From JAKZRT01 sp965247915 (GTDB lineage: Bacteria > Pseudomonadota > Alphaproteobacteria > Rhodobacterales > Rhodobacteraceae): 64,000 nt of DNA. The stretch is from positions 2,728,001-2,792,000 of the forward strand of contig OZ252048.1 in NCBI GenBank assembly GCA_965247915.1, read 5' to 3'. The notes beneath the pieces were generated by a model, which was given only the letters and a program-made list of their open reading frames with translations, ran no database searches and had not been told where the DNA came from. The first letter of the stretch is position 1. The number at the start of each line of letters is the position of its first letter. A program made the translations under genes and the position numbers. Below, one piece after another: positions 40,829 to 50,713 of the stretch.

Positions 40829-42883
40829 ATGCCGCTGACCATCCCCCAGGCCCGGACGCCCTTTGATCCGGTCCGCCAGCCGCGTCTGAGCCAGAGCATG
40901 GCGCGCCCCGGCGACGGGCTGGCCAATCTGGGCGCGGCGGGCGTTGACGCGGTGGTGCAATCGCGCAAACGCGCCGAAGCAGGCCAGATGCGCGAGGCAC
41001 GAGTGAGCGCCGCCGAGAGTATCGGCGAAATCAGAACCCGCTACGAGAACGATCCGAACTTTGCCGGTCTTGGCGACCGGTTCGCGGCCGAACTTGAGGG
41101 GGTTGGCAAGGAGATTTCCGATACCCTGCCCGAGGGCCGGTTGCGCGATGCTTTTGGTCAGGATTTCCGGGCAATGTCGGGGCCGCAGCTCCAGTCGATC
41201 CTGAACCGGCAATATGCGCTGGAACGCGATGCCGGCCGCGCCGGTTTGTCTGCCACGCTGCGCAGCCTTGAAGCCGAGGCGGCCAACGCACCCGATGCGG
41301 ACAGCCGGGGCGCGCTGATGAGCGTGGCGGCGGCGGAGATCGGCGCGGCCCAGGGCGCCGGGCTTCTGACCGCGCAGGAAGCCGACGGGCTGATTACCGG
41401 GACTATCACAAACACCACCGAGAACGCCGCGCTGATGGCCCTGGCCGATGATCCGGCGGGGTTTCTGGAGCGCGACGAGGCGGGCGAATTCGCGGGCCTT
41501 GCGCCCAAGCGGCTGACGGAACTTCGCGTGCGCGCCCGTGTCGCGGTGGCGTCGGAAGCCGCGCGGGTTGCAGCGGAAGCCGAGACCGAACAGACCCGCA
41601 TCGCCGAGGAACTGACGCTCGATGTGGACGCGGCCATCGATATTCTGGAAAGCGGACTGCCTTTCGCGGGGATCAACGGTCTCCTGACCCGCTCGCGCGG
41701 CACGGACGACGGGCGCCGCTTGCGCGCGACCCTCGCGGCGGTCTCGACCGAGGACAACTTCACGATCCTGACCCCGTCCGCGCAGCGCGAGGTGATTGCC
41801 ACGATCGCCGCGACGCCGACCAACGACCCCGATGACATCGAGCGGCTTGCCCGCCTGCGGGAAATCCGAAAAAAGACCATCGAGAGCCTTGAAAACGATC
41901 CGTTTGCGCATGTTTCAGATCGGGGCATTGCCGCAGTGCCCGCGCTCGATATTACGTCGGCCGCGTCGGTCAGGCGCCGGATCGCTCTGGCGAAGACCAT
42001 CGTGCGGCGGTACGGGCAGGACCTGCCCGCCCTGCGGCTGTTCACCAATGCCGAACGTGCCGCATTCGAACGCCAGATTGAAGACGGCTCGGTTGACAGC
42101 CAGCTGGCGATCGTGGCCGGCGTCATCGACGGTTTCGGCCGGGATTTCGCGGTCGTGGCGCTGAACGAGATCAGCGCCAGGGACCCGCTGTTCAACCTGG
42201 CCGGGCAGTTGGTGATCATGAACAACGATATCGGCCCCGCGCGGATCATGCTGCAGGGGCGGCAGTTGCTGAAAGACGGGACCGGCGCGAAGCCGGGCAA
42301 GGCCGTGCACGACACAGTGCGGGCAGAAGTCGCCGCCGCTTTTCCGCCGCAGATGGGCGGCAACCTGGCCACGTTGATGGAAGGCGCCGATGCCCATTAC
42401 GCTGCGTCCGGCCAGGGCACGGATCCCGAAGATGGCGCGGACGGTCAGGCCGAAGCCTACCGCCGGTCGGTGCAGGCGGTATCGGGCCAGCGCGTGGAGG
42501 GCGGCGTCACCCTTGGCGGCATTCAGGAGGTGCACGGGCGTCCGACGTATTTGGCTGGAAACATGTCGGCCGGAATGGTCGAGGCCGCGTTGTTGACCTC
42601 AACCGTGGCCGACTGGCAGGCGGCATCAATTAGCGGCGAAGTGCCGGTCTGGGGTGATCGTCCGGTAGTTGAGGAAGACGCCAAAGGCGGGGCACGGCAG
42701 CCGCCATCTGTGCGTGGCCGATTGCGTCTCTTGTTGCTCGGCCAGGGACAGTATTTGGTCGGCATAGAGCGCAACGACGGCGAGCAACGCTGGCTGATCG
42801 ATAAGGGCACGGACGACGGTTTCGTGCGGATCGACCTGGCCACGCTTATCGCGGCTTTGCATGTGCGGAGGGAGGCCCAATGA
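40829..42883 (+). CDS. Internal virion (ejection) protein, 684 aa
   Basis: Long alpha-helical protein ('AEAETEQTRIAEELTLDVDAAIDIL'), no catalytic motif seen. Starts five bases after the gp14-like gene and overlaps the next by four. By order it corresponds to the second ejection protein. Its last ~80 residues are beta-like ('GQYLVGIERNDGEQRWLIDKGTDDGFV'). Confidence 0.65.
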   Translation: MPLTIPQARTPFDPVRQPRLSQSMARPGDGLANLGAAGVDAVVQSRKRAEAGQMREARVSAAESIGEIRTRYENDPNFAGLGDRFAAELEGVGKEISDTLPEGRLRDAFGQDFRAMSGPQLQSILNRQYALERDAGRAGLSATLRSLEAEAANAPDADSRGALMSVAAAEIGAAQGAGLLTAQEADGLITGTITNTTENAALMALADDPAGFLERDEAGEFAGLAPKRLTELRVRARVAVASEAARVAAEAETEQTRIAEELTLDVDAAIDILESGLPFAGINGLLTRSRGTDDGRRLRATLAAVSTEDNFTILTPSAQREVIATIAATPTNDPDDIERLARLREIRKKTIESLENDPFAHVSDRGIAAVPALDITSAASVRRRIALAKTIVRRYGQDLPALRLFTNAERAAFERQIEDGSVDSQLAIVAGVIDGFGRDFAVVALNEISARDPLFNLAGQLVIMNNDIGPARIMLQGRQLLKDGTGAKPGKAVHDTVRAEVAAAFPPQMGGNLATLMEGADAHYAASGQGTDPEDGADGQAEAYRRSVQAVSGQRVEGGVTLGGIQEVHGRPTYLAGNMSAGMVEAALLTSTVADWQAASISGEVPVWGDRPVVEEDAKGGARQPPSVRGRLRLLLLGQGQYLVGIERNDGEQRWLIDKGTDDGFVRIDLATLIAALHVRREAQ

Positions 42884-45777
42884 CCTTCTTTGACGCCGCG
42901 CCTGCCCTGGCCACTCAGGGCCTGATCCCGGCCACCGACGGGCCGGAGACCACCGATCTTGGGATGATGCCCGCCACCGCCGCCGCCGAGGCGATTGACC
43001 GCAATTGGTGGCGCATGCTCCAGCGCCGGACCGACGAAAAGCTGCGCGGGCATCTGGGCGATTTGGCCGACACGATTTACGGCGACCGTGACGCCTGGCA
43101 GCCCCCGGCAGAAGACGCCGACGCGCTGGTCTTGCCCGGCCAGATGACGCCGCGCCAGAGAATTGCGGCGGAACGTGGCCTTGGTCACGACGCGCTCATC
43201 GCTGAAATGTTCGATGCGCTGGGGCAATTGCGCGAAGTTGAACCGGGGCAGTTCGCCAATTTCCCCGGATCATGGACCGAGCTGGAGGCCCAGGCGCGGG
43301 CCGACGCGATCCGCGAGCTGCGCGAAGAACGCGACGACGCCGAGCGCCGCATCGCCAACCGGTCGGAAAAAACAATTCTGGGCGGTGTTTCCGCGTTCAT
43401 AGGCGCGGCCGCCGCGGCAATCACCGACATCGAAGGACTGGCCATTCTGCCGTTCGGCGCCGGGGCAACCCTTGCGCGGCGGGTTCTGATCGAAAGCGCG
43501 CTTGGTGTGGGAACCGAGGCGGCGACCCTGCCCGCGTATAACAAGCAGGCCGAAGCCCTCGGGCGCGACGCCCCGAACCCGGCGCTGATGCTGCTCTTTG
43601 GCGCGGGCTTCGGCGCGGGTCTGCCGCTGGCGGGCGCGGGCCTGAAGACAGGCGCGCGCGCAGTTGGCAAAGGTGTGCGGATCACAAACGATGCCCTGAT
43701 CCGGCGCTTCATCAAATCCGAGGTTCCCGCCGAGCGCGGCGCGGCGACCGGCCTGGCCCGCGACCAGGCTGCCCGCGACATGTCGCCCGAGGGTGTGAAC
43801 CCGGAAGACCAACTCGACCGGATGAACGGGGCTGAGGCGGCGATGGACGCCGGCGAGCCGGTGATCGTCCGGCCCGGTGATATCGCCGGTGACATTGCCA
43901 GCGGTCCCGCCCGCCACGGCCGGCCCGGCCGGGTGCGGCGGCTTCTCGATTTCATCGGATCGGCCGAGGCCCCGCAAGGCTATGATCAGGTCTATTCCGG
44001 GTCAGCGATTGCCCCGCCCCAGCCGGTCACGTCGATGACGCTGAGCGAAGTTCTGGCCTGGCAAGACAGATCTGTCGCCGCCGGAGCCGCCAGTTCCGCC
44101 GCCGGACGTTATCAGATTGTCCGCGACACGCTGCGCGGGCTGATCCGCAACGAAGGTTTGAGCGGGGGCGAATTGTTCGATGCCGCAATGCAGGACCGGC
44201 TGGCCATCGCGCTGATGCGCCAAAAGGGACTTGACGAGTTCCTGGCCGGGCAGATGAACGCGGCCACATTCGGCAACGGGCTTGCGCAGGTCTGGGCGGG
44301 CCTGCCCCGCGTGGCGGGCCGTGGTGCTGGCGACGGTGTGTTCGACGGCTTTGCCGGAAACAACAACACGGTCAGCGCCGACGCCTTCATTGAAATTCTG
44401 ACCGCGCCCGGGCCATACCGGCCCCTTGGCATCGAGGCGGCGGCCGGGAACGTGCTGCGCTTTCCGCTGGATGATCTTCGGGTTGATGCGCAAGCCTATC
44501 AATACAAGCTCGACGCCGATGCGGCAGGCATCAACGCGCGGCTTCTGGGCGAACGCGAATGGGACGGATCGGCGGGCGTCGGCGTCATGGTGCATGAACG
44601 CCTGGACGGCGATCGGTTCATCGCCGACGGGCACCAGCGGTTTGCACTGGCAAAACGTCTGAGCGACGAAGGCCAGGACGGCATCGAATTGCAGGGGTTC
44701 CTTTACCGCGAGGCCGACGGGTTCAGTGTTGAAGAAGTGCGCGCGCTGGCAGCGCTGCGCAATATCCGCGCCGAAACCGGCGATCCGGCCAGTGCCGCCA
44801 AGATCATCCGCGATTACCCCGAGATGGTCGCGTCGATCTCGCGGGCGCGGTCGTTCATGCAACAGGCCGAGGGGCTGGCCCAATTGCATCCCGGCCCGTT
44901 CCAGGCGGTGATCAACGCGGTGGTGCCGCAGCATTACGGCGCCATCGTGGGCCGGGTGATCCCCGATGATGAACAGATGCAGGCGGTCGCCGTCGCGGCC
45001 CTGGCCAGGATTGACCCCGCCAACCAGCTGCAGGCCGAAAGTGTGGTGCGCGACATCCGCCGCCTGGGGCTGGAGCGCAAGGCCGAGGCGGCCCAGGGCG
45101 CGCTGTTCGGCGATGAATTTGATCTGGGTGCCAGCGCCATCGGCGAACGGGCGCGGGTGATCGACGCGACCACCAAAGAACTGAAACGCGACCGGGCGGT
45201 GTTTGCCCGGCTCACGCGCGATGACCAACGCATCGAAGGGGCGGGCAATGTCCTCAACAAAGCAGAAAATCAAACCCGGCAAGCGCAAGCCACAAAAGCG
45301 CTCGAAAAACTCATCATCGAAGCCGACCGGGGCGGGCGCATCCAAACCGCCATCGACGCTGCCGCCAGATCCCTTCGGGGTGGGGCCACGCCCGGCGACG
45401 CGATCCGGCCCGTCATCGAGGCTGTCACCGGATCAGATCGACCAGCTGGAAGCCGAGGCAACGCGGATCGAGTTGGTGACAATGGGCCTGCGGGCGCGAA
45501 TGGCGACCGGCCTGCCCCGGTAGGCGACGCGCCGCGCGACCCGGACCTGTTCGGCGATCCCGTCGAGGGGCGCGGCGTCATCGCCCAGATCGACACGCTT
45601 GAGACGCAAATGCGCGCGCGGCTGGGTGACGCCGGCGCGGGTGATTTGAAAGTGAACTTATCCGACGACGGCAAAGGCAAGCCGGTTCGTCTGTCGGAGA
45701 TCCTCGAAGACCACGCTGAGGGCGATGAATTTTTCGAGCAACTGAAACTCTGTATGCCCAAAGGAGCACAGACATGA
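42880..45777 (+). CDS. Ejection protein with muramidase-like and ParB-like domains (965 aa)
   Basis: N-terminal helical part with hydrophobic segments ('AFIGAAAAAITDIEGLAILPFGAGATLARR', about 170-250). From about 355 a GH104-type lysozyme-like domain: 'LLDFIGSAEAPQGYDQVYSG' (candidate catalytic Glu363) and 'SSAAGRYQIVRDTLRGL'. Around 560-620 a ParB/sulfiredoxin-like box 'RFIADGHQRFALAKRL'. The first could open peptidoglycan during infection; the second may act on incoming or host DNA. Near residue 850-880 the frame looks locally shifted. Confidence 0.7.
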   Translation: MTFFDAAPALATQGLIPATDGPETTDLGMMPATAAAEAIDRNWWRMLQRRTDEKLRGHLGDLADTIYGDRDAWQPPAEDADALVLPGQMTPRQRIAAERGLGHDALIAEMFDALGQLREVEPGQFANFPGSWTELEAQARADAIRELREERDDAERRIANRSEKTILGGVSAFIGAAAAAITDIEGLAILPFGAGATLARRVLIESALGVGTEAATLPAYNKQAEALGRDAPNPALMLLFGAGFGAGLPLAGAGLKTGARAVGKGVRITNDALIRRFIKSEVPAERGAATGLARDQAARDMSPEGVNPEDQLDRMNGAEAAMDAGEPVIVRPGDIAGDIASGPARHGRPGRVRRLLDFIGSAEAPQGYDQVYSGSAIAPPQPVTSMTLSEVLAWQDRSVAAGAASSAAGRYQIVRDTLRGLIRNEGLSGGELFDAAMQDRLAIALMRQKGLDEFLAGQMNAATFGNGLAQVWAGLPRVAGRGAGDGVFDGFAGNNNTVSADAFIEILTAPGPYRPLGIEAAAGNVLRFPLDDLRVDAQAYQYKLDADAAGINARLLGEREWDGSAGVGVMVHERLDGDRFIADGHQRFALAKRLSDEGQDGIELQGFLYREADGFSVEEVRALAALRNIRAETGDPASAAKIIRDYPEMVASISRARSFMQQAEGLAQLHPGPFQAVINAVVPQHYGAIVGRVIPDDEQMQAVAVAALARIDPANQLQAESVVRDIRRLGLERKAEAAQGALFGDEFDLGASAIGERARVIDATTKELKRDRAVFARLTRDDQRIEGAGNVLNKAENQTRQAQATKALEKLIIEADRGGRIQTAIDAAARSLRGGATPGDAIRPVIEAVTGSDRPAGSRGNADRVGDNGPAGANGDRPAPVGDAPRDPDLFGDPVEGRGVIAQIDTLETQMRARLGDAGAGDLKVNLSDDGKGKPVRLSEILEDHAEGDEFFEQLKLCMPKGAQT

Positions 45778-46172
45778 GCAGAAAGAACCCGAAGACAGCC
45801 CCTGACGCGCCCGTGGACGGCGCTGACGCCACTGAGGCCCCTGACGCGCCCGTGGACGGCGCTGACGCCACTGAGGCCCCTGACGCGCCGGAGGCGGCCA
45901 TTGATCCGCCGGCCGGGCTGGACCAGTCTGCGGTCGGGCATTTCCCGGTTGAGATGATGCTGGAGGGCTGTGCGGTGCGCCGCGCGAACTGGGCACCGGG
46001 CTGGACACTGGTGATCGGCACGCTGACCCCGCGCGGCCAGCCACGGCAGACCCTCTTTCTGACCGGCCCTCGCGGCGGGCATATCCTCTGGACGCCGAAA
46101 GACGACGAGCTTCTGGCCGACGACTGGATGGTGATCCTGCCCGACGGTGACGCGGAGGTGGGCGCGGCATGA
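45774..46172 (+). CDS. Second DUF2829 (Tad2-like) protein in late region (132 aa)
   Basis: N-terminus has two copies of 'APDAPVDGADATE', then a shortened DUF2829: 'MMLEGCAVRRANWAPGWTLVIG', 'PKDDELLADDWMVI'. The W-x-P-G start and 'D-L-A-D-D-W' end match the early-region Tad2-like protein at similar spacing. Embedded between two ejection-protein genes with four-base overlaps, so it is made late and could enter with the virion. Confidence 0.6.
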   Translation: MSRKNPKTAPDAPVDGADATEAPDAPVDGADATEAPDAPEAAIDPPAGLDQSAVGHFPVEMMLEGCAVRRANWAPGWTLVIGTLTPRGQPRQTLFLTGPRGGHILWTPKDDELLADDWMVILPDGDAEVGAA

Positions 46173-48697
46173 GCCTGGCCGACTGCATCCAGCGCGCGAT
46201 CGCGGGCGGGGCGATGAACCCGGCCCGCGCGCGCGACGCCCAGGCGCTTTTTGACCAGCGTCTGGGCGCGCACGCGCATCTGGGTGCGGGGGCCGAGGCG
46301 GCGGCGGCTGAGGACGTGTGGCGGATGCTGCGCAAAGCCCACATCACGGGCAAGCGCGGCGAGCTGATGCAGGCCGCCGCGCAGATCAGGCTGATCGACG
46401 ACGTGTCCGGGTTCACCGACAGCAGCGGCAATGCCAATGCGGCGGGTGCGCTGCACCAGCTTTTGGAATGGGGCCAGTCGGCCAAATTCCAGGGCGTGAA
46501 GGGCACCGCCGATGCGCTGACCAGCCAGTACATGCGCGGGATTTCCGACTTTGTTGGCCAACACAGCCGCACTGTGCGAAGTGTCCTGAAGGGAAAAGTC
46601 CGCAACCGAGCGCTTCTTCCCAATATCGTGCGCGAGCTGCACGGTGAGGCCAGCGGAGATGCCGCCGCCAAGGCGATGGCTGATGGTATATCGAAGGCGC
46701 TGGAGATGGCGCGGCTCGATTTCAACGCCTCCGGCGGCGCCATCGGGCGCTTGCAGGATTTCGGCCTGCCGCACAACTGGGACCAGGCGCGGGTGGCGCG
46801 TGTCGCAGTTGACGACTGGGCGGCGGATATTTTCGACCGGCTCGATTGGGACCGGATCGTGGATTTTGACACCGATCTACCGATGTCCGGCTCGGGCCGT
46901 GCCCGCCAGATCGGGTTTCTCAAAGACATTCACCGCAACATCACCACCCAGGGCTGGGCCGTGCGCGAACCTTCGGGCATCGCCGGGGGCAGACGCCTGG
47001 GCCGCCGTCACGCCGATCACCGGGTGCTGCATTTCAAATCGGCCGACGACTGGATGGCGATGAACGAGGCTTACGGGCGGTCGGATGCGTTTTCGTCGAT
47101 CGTGTCGCACCTGCAGGTCATGGCGCGCGACACCGCGCTGATGCGCGTGCTGGGGCCGAACCCGCGCGCCGGTCTGGAATTCGCCGCGCAAACGGCGGAA
47201 AAACTGGCCACCGAGCGCGGCTGGAAACTGAGCTGGCGCGCGCGCAGCCTGTATTCCAGCCCGCTGAAAGAGGCCCAGGGCCAGGCCAGGATGGCGCGCC
47301 GGATGTATGACCTTTACACCGGGACAGCCAGCAACCCCGAGGCCGACGTTGTGGCCGCCGTGGGCGGCGGCACGCGGCAGTTCCTTATTGCCGCGCAATT
47401 GGGCGGGGCCACGCTTTCGGCCGTGTCGGACGTGGGCTTCATGGGCATGGCGGCGCGCCATGTCGGCATGGACTGGAACAAAGTCATCGGGCGGCAGATG
47501 CGCGCTATCGCATCTTCGGGCCAGCGCGCGCTGATGGTGCGCACCGGCATCATCGCCGACAGCGCCGCCAACACCGGCGTCGTCCAGGCGCGGATGTTGG
47601 GTGAAAGCTACGGTCCGGCTATGACAGAGCGGCTGAGCGAATTCACCATGCGCGCCAGCGGCCTGACCGCCTGGACCGACATCGCGCGCGGGTCTTTCCG
47701 GCTGGAGTTTTACGGCTTTCTGGCCGACAACGCCAGGCTTGGCTGGGACGCGCTGCCCAAACCCTTGCGCGAGCTGGTGTTCGGGGCGCGCGGCATCACC
47801 CGCGCCGATTGGGACGATATCCGCGCGACCACGCTTTTCCGCGACGCGGCGGAACCCGACGCCGCCTTCCTGATCCCCGGTGACATCCGCTATCGAACCG
47901 ATCTGGACCCGGAGCGCGGTCTCGATCTGAGCCTGAAGCTGGAAGCGGCCATTCTGGAACAGATGGAATTCGCCGTGCCCTCGGCGTCCTTGCGCGGTCG
48001 CGCCATGTTCTGGGGCGGTGCCCCCGGCACGTTGCCAGGTGAAATCCTGAATTCAAGCGCGATGTACAAATCCTTCGCCCTGTCGATTGCCTTCAACCAG
48101 CTCGGGCGGGTGTTCTTTCACAAGGTCAACGGCAACCGCCTGGCCAATATCGCCATGCTGGCGACGATCACCACGGTGATGGGGGCCTTCAGCGTGCAGA
48201 TGAAAGACCTGGCGCGCGGCCGCAACCCGCGCCCGATGAATTCCACCGATTTCCTGCTGGCGGCAGTCAGCCAGGGCGGGGGCTTGGGTATTCTGGGCGA
48301 CTTTGCCTTTTCGTCGCAGAACCGCTTTGGCGGCGGCCTGGGTAAAACGCTGGCCGGACCGGCCGTCGGATTTGTCGGTGACAGCGCCAGCCTGATCGGC
48401 GCGATCATGGGCGCGATCACCAGCGGCGAAGACAAGGATTACGACAAGCTGGGCCGACTGGCGACGAAGTTCATCAATCAATATTCCGGCCCGACCAACC
48501 TTTGGTATGCCAACGCAGCCATCGACCGGCTGGTCTGGGACAATCTGCAGGAATGGCTGGACAGCGACGCCGCGACGGCGTGGCGGCGCGCAGAGAAACG
48601 CCGCGCGCGGGAAGGCTTTGGCGCGTCGTTCTGGCCGCAGGGTCAGCCCCTGCCCGACCTGCCCGATCTGACCAGCGCATTGGGAGGCACCAAATGA
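46169..48697 (+). CDS. Large internal virion protein (842 aa)
   Basis: Mostly helical; 'SYGPAMTERLSEFTMRASGLTAWTDIARGSFRLEF', 'NSSAMYKSFALSIAFNQLGRVFF' and 'NIAMLATITTVMGAFSVQMKDLARG' match the C-terminal part of the largest ejection proteins of podovirus prophages. No enzyme motif seen. Third of the three large ejection proteins. Confidence 0.7.
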   Translation: MSLADCIQRAIAGGAMNPARARDAQALFDQRLGAHAHLGAGAEAAAAEDVWRMLRKAHITGKRGELMQAAAQIRLIDDVSGFTDSSGNANAAGALHQLLEWGQSAKFQGVKGTADALTSQYMRGISDFVGQHSRTVRSVLKGKVRNRALLPNIVRELHGEASGDAAAKAMADGISKALEMARLDFNASGGAIGRLQDFGLPHNWDQARVARVAVDDWAADIFDRLDWDRIVDFDTDLPMSGSGRARQIGFLKDIHRNITTQGWAVREPSGIAGGRRLGRRHADHRVLHFKSADDWMAMNEAYGRSDAFSSIVSHLQVMARDTALMRVLGPNPRAGLEFAAQTAEKLATERGWKLSWRARSLYSSPLKEAQGQARMARRMYDLYTGTASNPEADVVAAVGGGTRQFLIAAQLGGATLSAVSDVGFMGMAARHVGMDWNKVIGRQMRAIASSGQRALMVRTGIIADSAANTGVVQARMLGESYGPAMTERLSEFTMRASGLTAWTDIARGSFRLEFYGFLADNARLGWDALPKPLRELVFGARGITRADWDDIRATTLFRDAAEPDAAFLIPGDIRYRTDLDPERGLDLSLKLEAAILEQMEFAVPSASLRGRAMFWGGAPGTLPGEILNSSAMYKSFALSIAFNQLGRVFFHKVNGNRLANIAMLATITTVMGAFSVQMKDLARGRNPRPMNSTDFLLAAVSQGGGLGILGDFAFSSQNRFGGGLGKTLAGPAVGFVGDSASLIGAIMGAITSGEDKDYDKLGRLATKFINQYSGPTNLWYANAAIDRLVWDNLQEWLDSDAATAWRRAEKRRAREGFGASFWPQGQPLPDLPDLTSALGGTK

Positions 48698-50055
48698 CCC
48701 AGGCCATCGAGACCCAGGAAGCCGATTTTGCCCCGGTCAAGGATGCGGCCAACACGATCCCCTGGCGCTATCTGGCCGCCGCCGAGCACCGGGCCGAGCT
48801 GCGCGACGCAACCGGCAACCTGGTCCAGGCGCTGAGCTATGGCACCGAGTTTTCGGTGACACCAGATGCTGACACGGCCGCCAATTCCGGCACGATGACG
48901 TTGCTGATCGAGCCGCCCGCGACCGCCACGGTGCTGACCCTGCGCGGCGAAACGTTGGCAACCAGCAACTGGACGCCCCCGGCCGGGCAGGAACAGCCCG
49001 GCGTCGCATTCGATCGCCTGGCGCTGGTTGCGCAGCAGCTGACCCGCGAGCTGGCCAATACACTGCGCGTGCGCGCGGGCGGCACCATCGTTGAGGGCAA
49101 CGAAGGGGAAATGCTGACTTTCGATGCGGCCGGCAAACTGATCCCGACCGTCGGTCCGATAACCGGCATTACCGCCTCGTCGGCCGGGGCGGCGCTGGTC
49201 GATGATCTGACCTTTGGCGACATGCTGACCACGCTCGGGTTTTCCACCTTTTTCAAAACCCTGATCGGTGTGGCCACCGCATCCGGGGTTTTGGGAAATC
49301 TGGGTGTTTCGGCTTTCATCGAAACGCTGTTCGATGATGCCGACGACGCAGAGGCCCGCGCCACCCTGGGCCTGGTCCTGACCAGCGTCGCTGATTTTCG
49401 CGCAGCCACGGTTGATCGGGTTCTGGAGGCCAAAACCTATTGGGACGCCAAAGCCGAGGTCGCCCTGGTTGAGAGCGGCGGCAATGTCGCGGTCGATATG
49501 GCGACCGGGGAAACTTTCAAACTCGACCCGATCACGGGCAACCCGAATTTCACCAACCCGACCGACGTCAAGGTCGGCCAGCGCGGCCATTTTCGCATCG
49601 TGCAGGACGGCACGGGCGGGTGGGTTCCGACCTTCAGCGCCAACTATTACCAGGGCGGGCTGACCAAACTGGTGGTCGATACGTCGCCGGCTGCCGAGAC
49701 GGTGATCTATTACTATACCGCGACGGCCACGCGGATCGAACTGTCTTCCACACCGGGCATCGTCGATTACGTGGACCGGCTGACGGCAGGGGCCGATGCC
49801 GTAGGTGCAATCGCCTTTCTGGGCGTGGCTGAAGATGCCAATCTCGGTGGCGGCATTGCCTTTGGGTCCGCACTGGCGGGCAGTAAGCTTTTTCCGGCAA
49901 CGGTCTTCGGCACGCGCGACGTCAGCAGTAACAGGCAGGTCGTCATCACATCCGGGTCGGCCATGACAGGCACATGGCGGTGCCTGGGGTGGCTGCAAGA
50001 CCCCGGCGGAACCGCCGGGGAAGACGCCGCGACCCTTTGGACGAGGACTGTCTGA
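48694..50055 (+). CDS. Tail fibre / spike protein (453 aa)
   Basis: Starts ATG 48694 with GGGAGG upstream. Residues 1-100 ('DAANTIPWRYLAAAEHRAELRDATGN') form an N-terminal virion-binding part; the rest is beta-rich with repeats of 'LGFSTFFKTLIGVATASGVLGNLGVSAFIETLFDDADDAEARATLG', typical of phage fibres. Determines host binding together with the following small genes. Confidence 0.7.
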   Translation: MTQAIETQEADFAPVKDAANTIPWRYLAAAEHRAELRDATGNLVQALSYGTEFSVTPDADTAANSGTMTLLIEPPATATVLTLRGETLATSNWTPPAGQEQPGVAFDRLALVAQQLTRELANTLRVRAGGTIVEGNEGEMLTFDAAGKLIPTVGPITGITASSAGAALVDDLTFGDMLTTLGFSTFFKTLIGVATASGVLGNLGVSAFIETLFDDADDAEARATLGLVLTSVADFRAATVDRVLEAKTYWDAKAEVALVESGGNVAVDMATGETFKLDPITGNPNFTNPTDVKVGQRGHFRIVQDGTGGWVPTFSANYYQGGLTKLVVDTSPAAETVIYYYTATATRIELSSTPGIVDYVDRLTAGADAVGAIAFLGVAEDANLGGGIAFGSALAGSKLFPATVFGTRDVSSNRQVVITSGSAMTGTWRCLGWLQDPGGTAGEDAATLWTRTV

Positions 50056-50435
50056 TGCCAATAGAAATCAGAAACCCGGCCTTTAACCACGCCGGGACCA
50101 TCGACTGCGAGATCGACCACCCGAAATTTGGCTGGATACCATTCACCGCCGATCCGGGCGATGCAGAGCCGATTGGCGCCGACGTCCATGCGCGCGCTCT
50201 GCTTATGGGTCCTGCGCCCTATGTCCCGCCGCCAGCACCCACCAAATGGATCGTCCCTCTGCACGTTGCCTGGGCGCGCATGGCCCCGGCCACCGCCGAA
50301 GTGATGCAGGCGGCACTGGGCGCACAGAAGATGGAAGAGCTGCGCGCGACAGGAATTACCAGTGACAACATCCAGGTGCGCAACTGGCTGACCGCGCAAA
50401 GCGAAGACCCCGATATCATTTTGGCAATGGAGTAA
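50055..50435 (+). CDS. Tail fibre-associated protein (126 aa)
   Basis: Begins in the fibre stop (TGATG). 'PPAPTKWIVPLHVAWARMAPATAEVMQAALG' near the centre resembles fibre-assembly-type proteins. Role inferred from position. Confidence 0.55.
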   Translation: MPIEIRNPAFNHAGTIDCEIDHPKFGWIPFTADPGDAEPIGADVHARALLMGPAPYVPPPAPTKWIVPLHVAWARMAPATAEVMQAALGAQKMEELRATGITSDNIQVRNWLTAQSEDPDIILAME

Positions 50436-50439
50436 CTCA

Positions 50440-50706
50440 ATGCCCGCAGAAGACAAATTTTCCACCCATTCGGATCTGATCAGGAACCCGCTGACCCGGA
50501 TCGAAAGCGTCACGCCGAGCGATACTGTCGATCTTGCCCAGGTCTGCCGCGCCATAAATGTCGCGTCGCCCGGTGTCGTGGCGGTCATCACCGCAGACGG
50601 CGACGATGACACTGTCTTTGTCGCGGCGGGCATTGCCTTTCAACTCCGCGCCAGCCGGATCAAACTGACCGGCACGTCGGCCACCGGCATCAAGGCGCTG
50701 AGCTGA
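50440..50706 (+). CDS. Spike base protein, RcGTA-related family (88 aa)
   Basis: 'ESVTPSDTVDLAQVCRAINVASPGVVAVITADGDDDTVFVAAGIAFQLRASRIKLTGTSATGIKAL' fits the small spike base family (RCAP_rcc01079 type) that in the gene transfer agent of Rhodobacter supports the head or tail spike. A marker of shared module use between this podovirus and GTAs. Confidence 0.7.
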   Translation: MPAEDKFSTHSDLIRNPLTRIESVTPSDTVDLAQVCRAINVASPGVVAVITADGDDDTVFVAAGIAFQLRASRIKLTGTSATGIKALS

Positions 50707-50713
50707 CGGTGGC

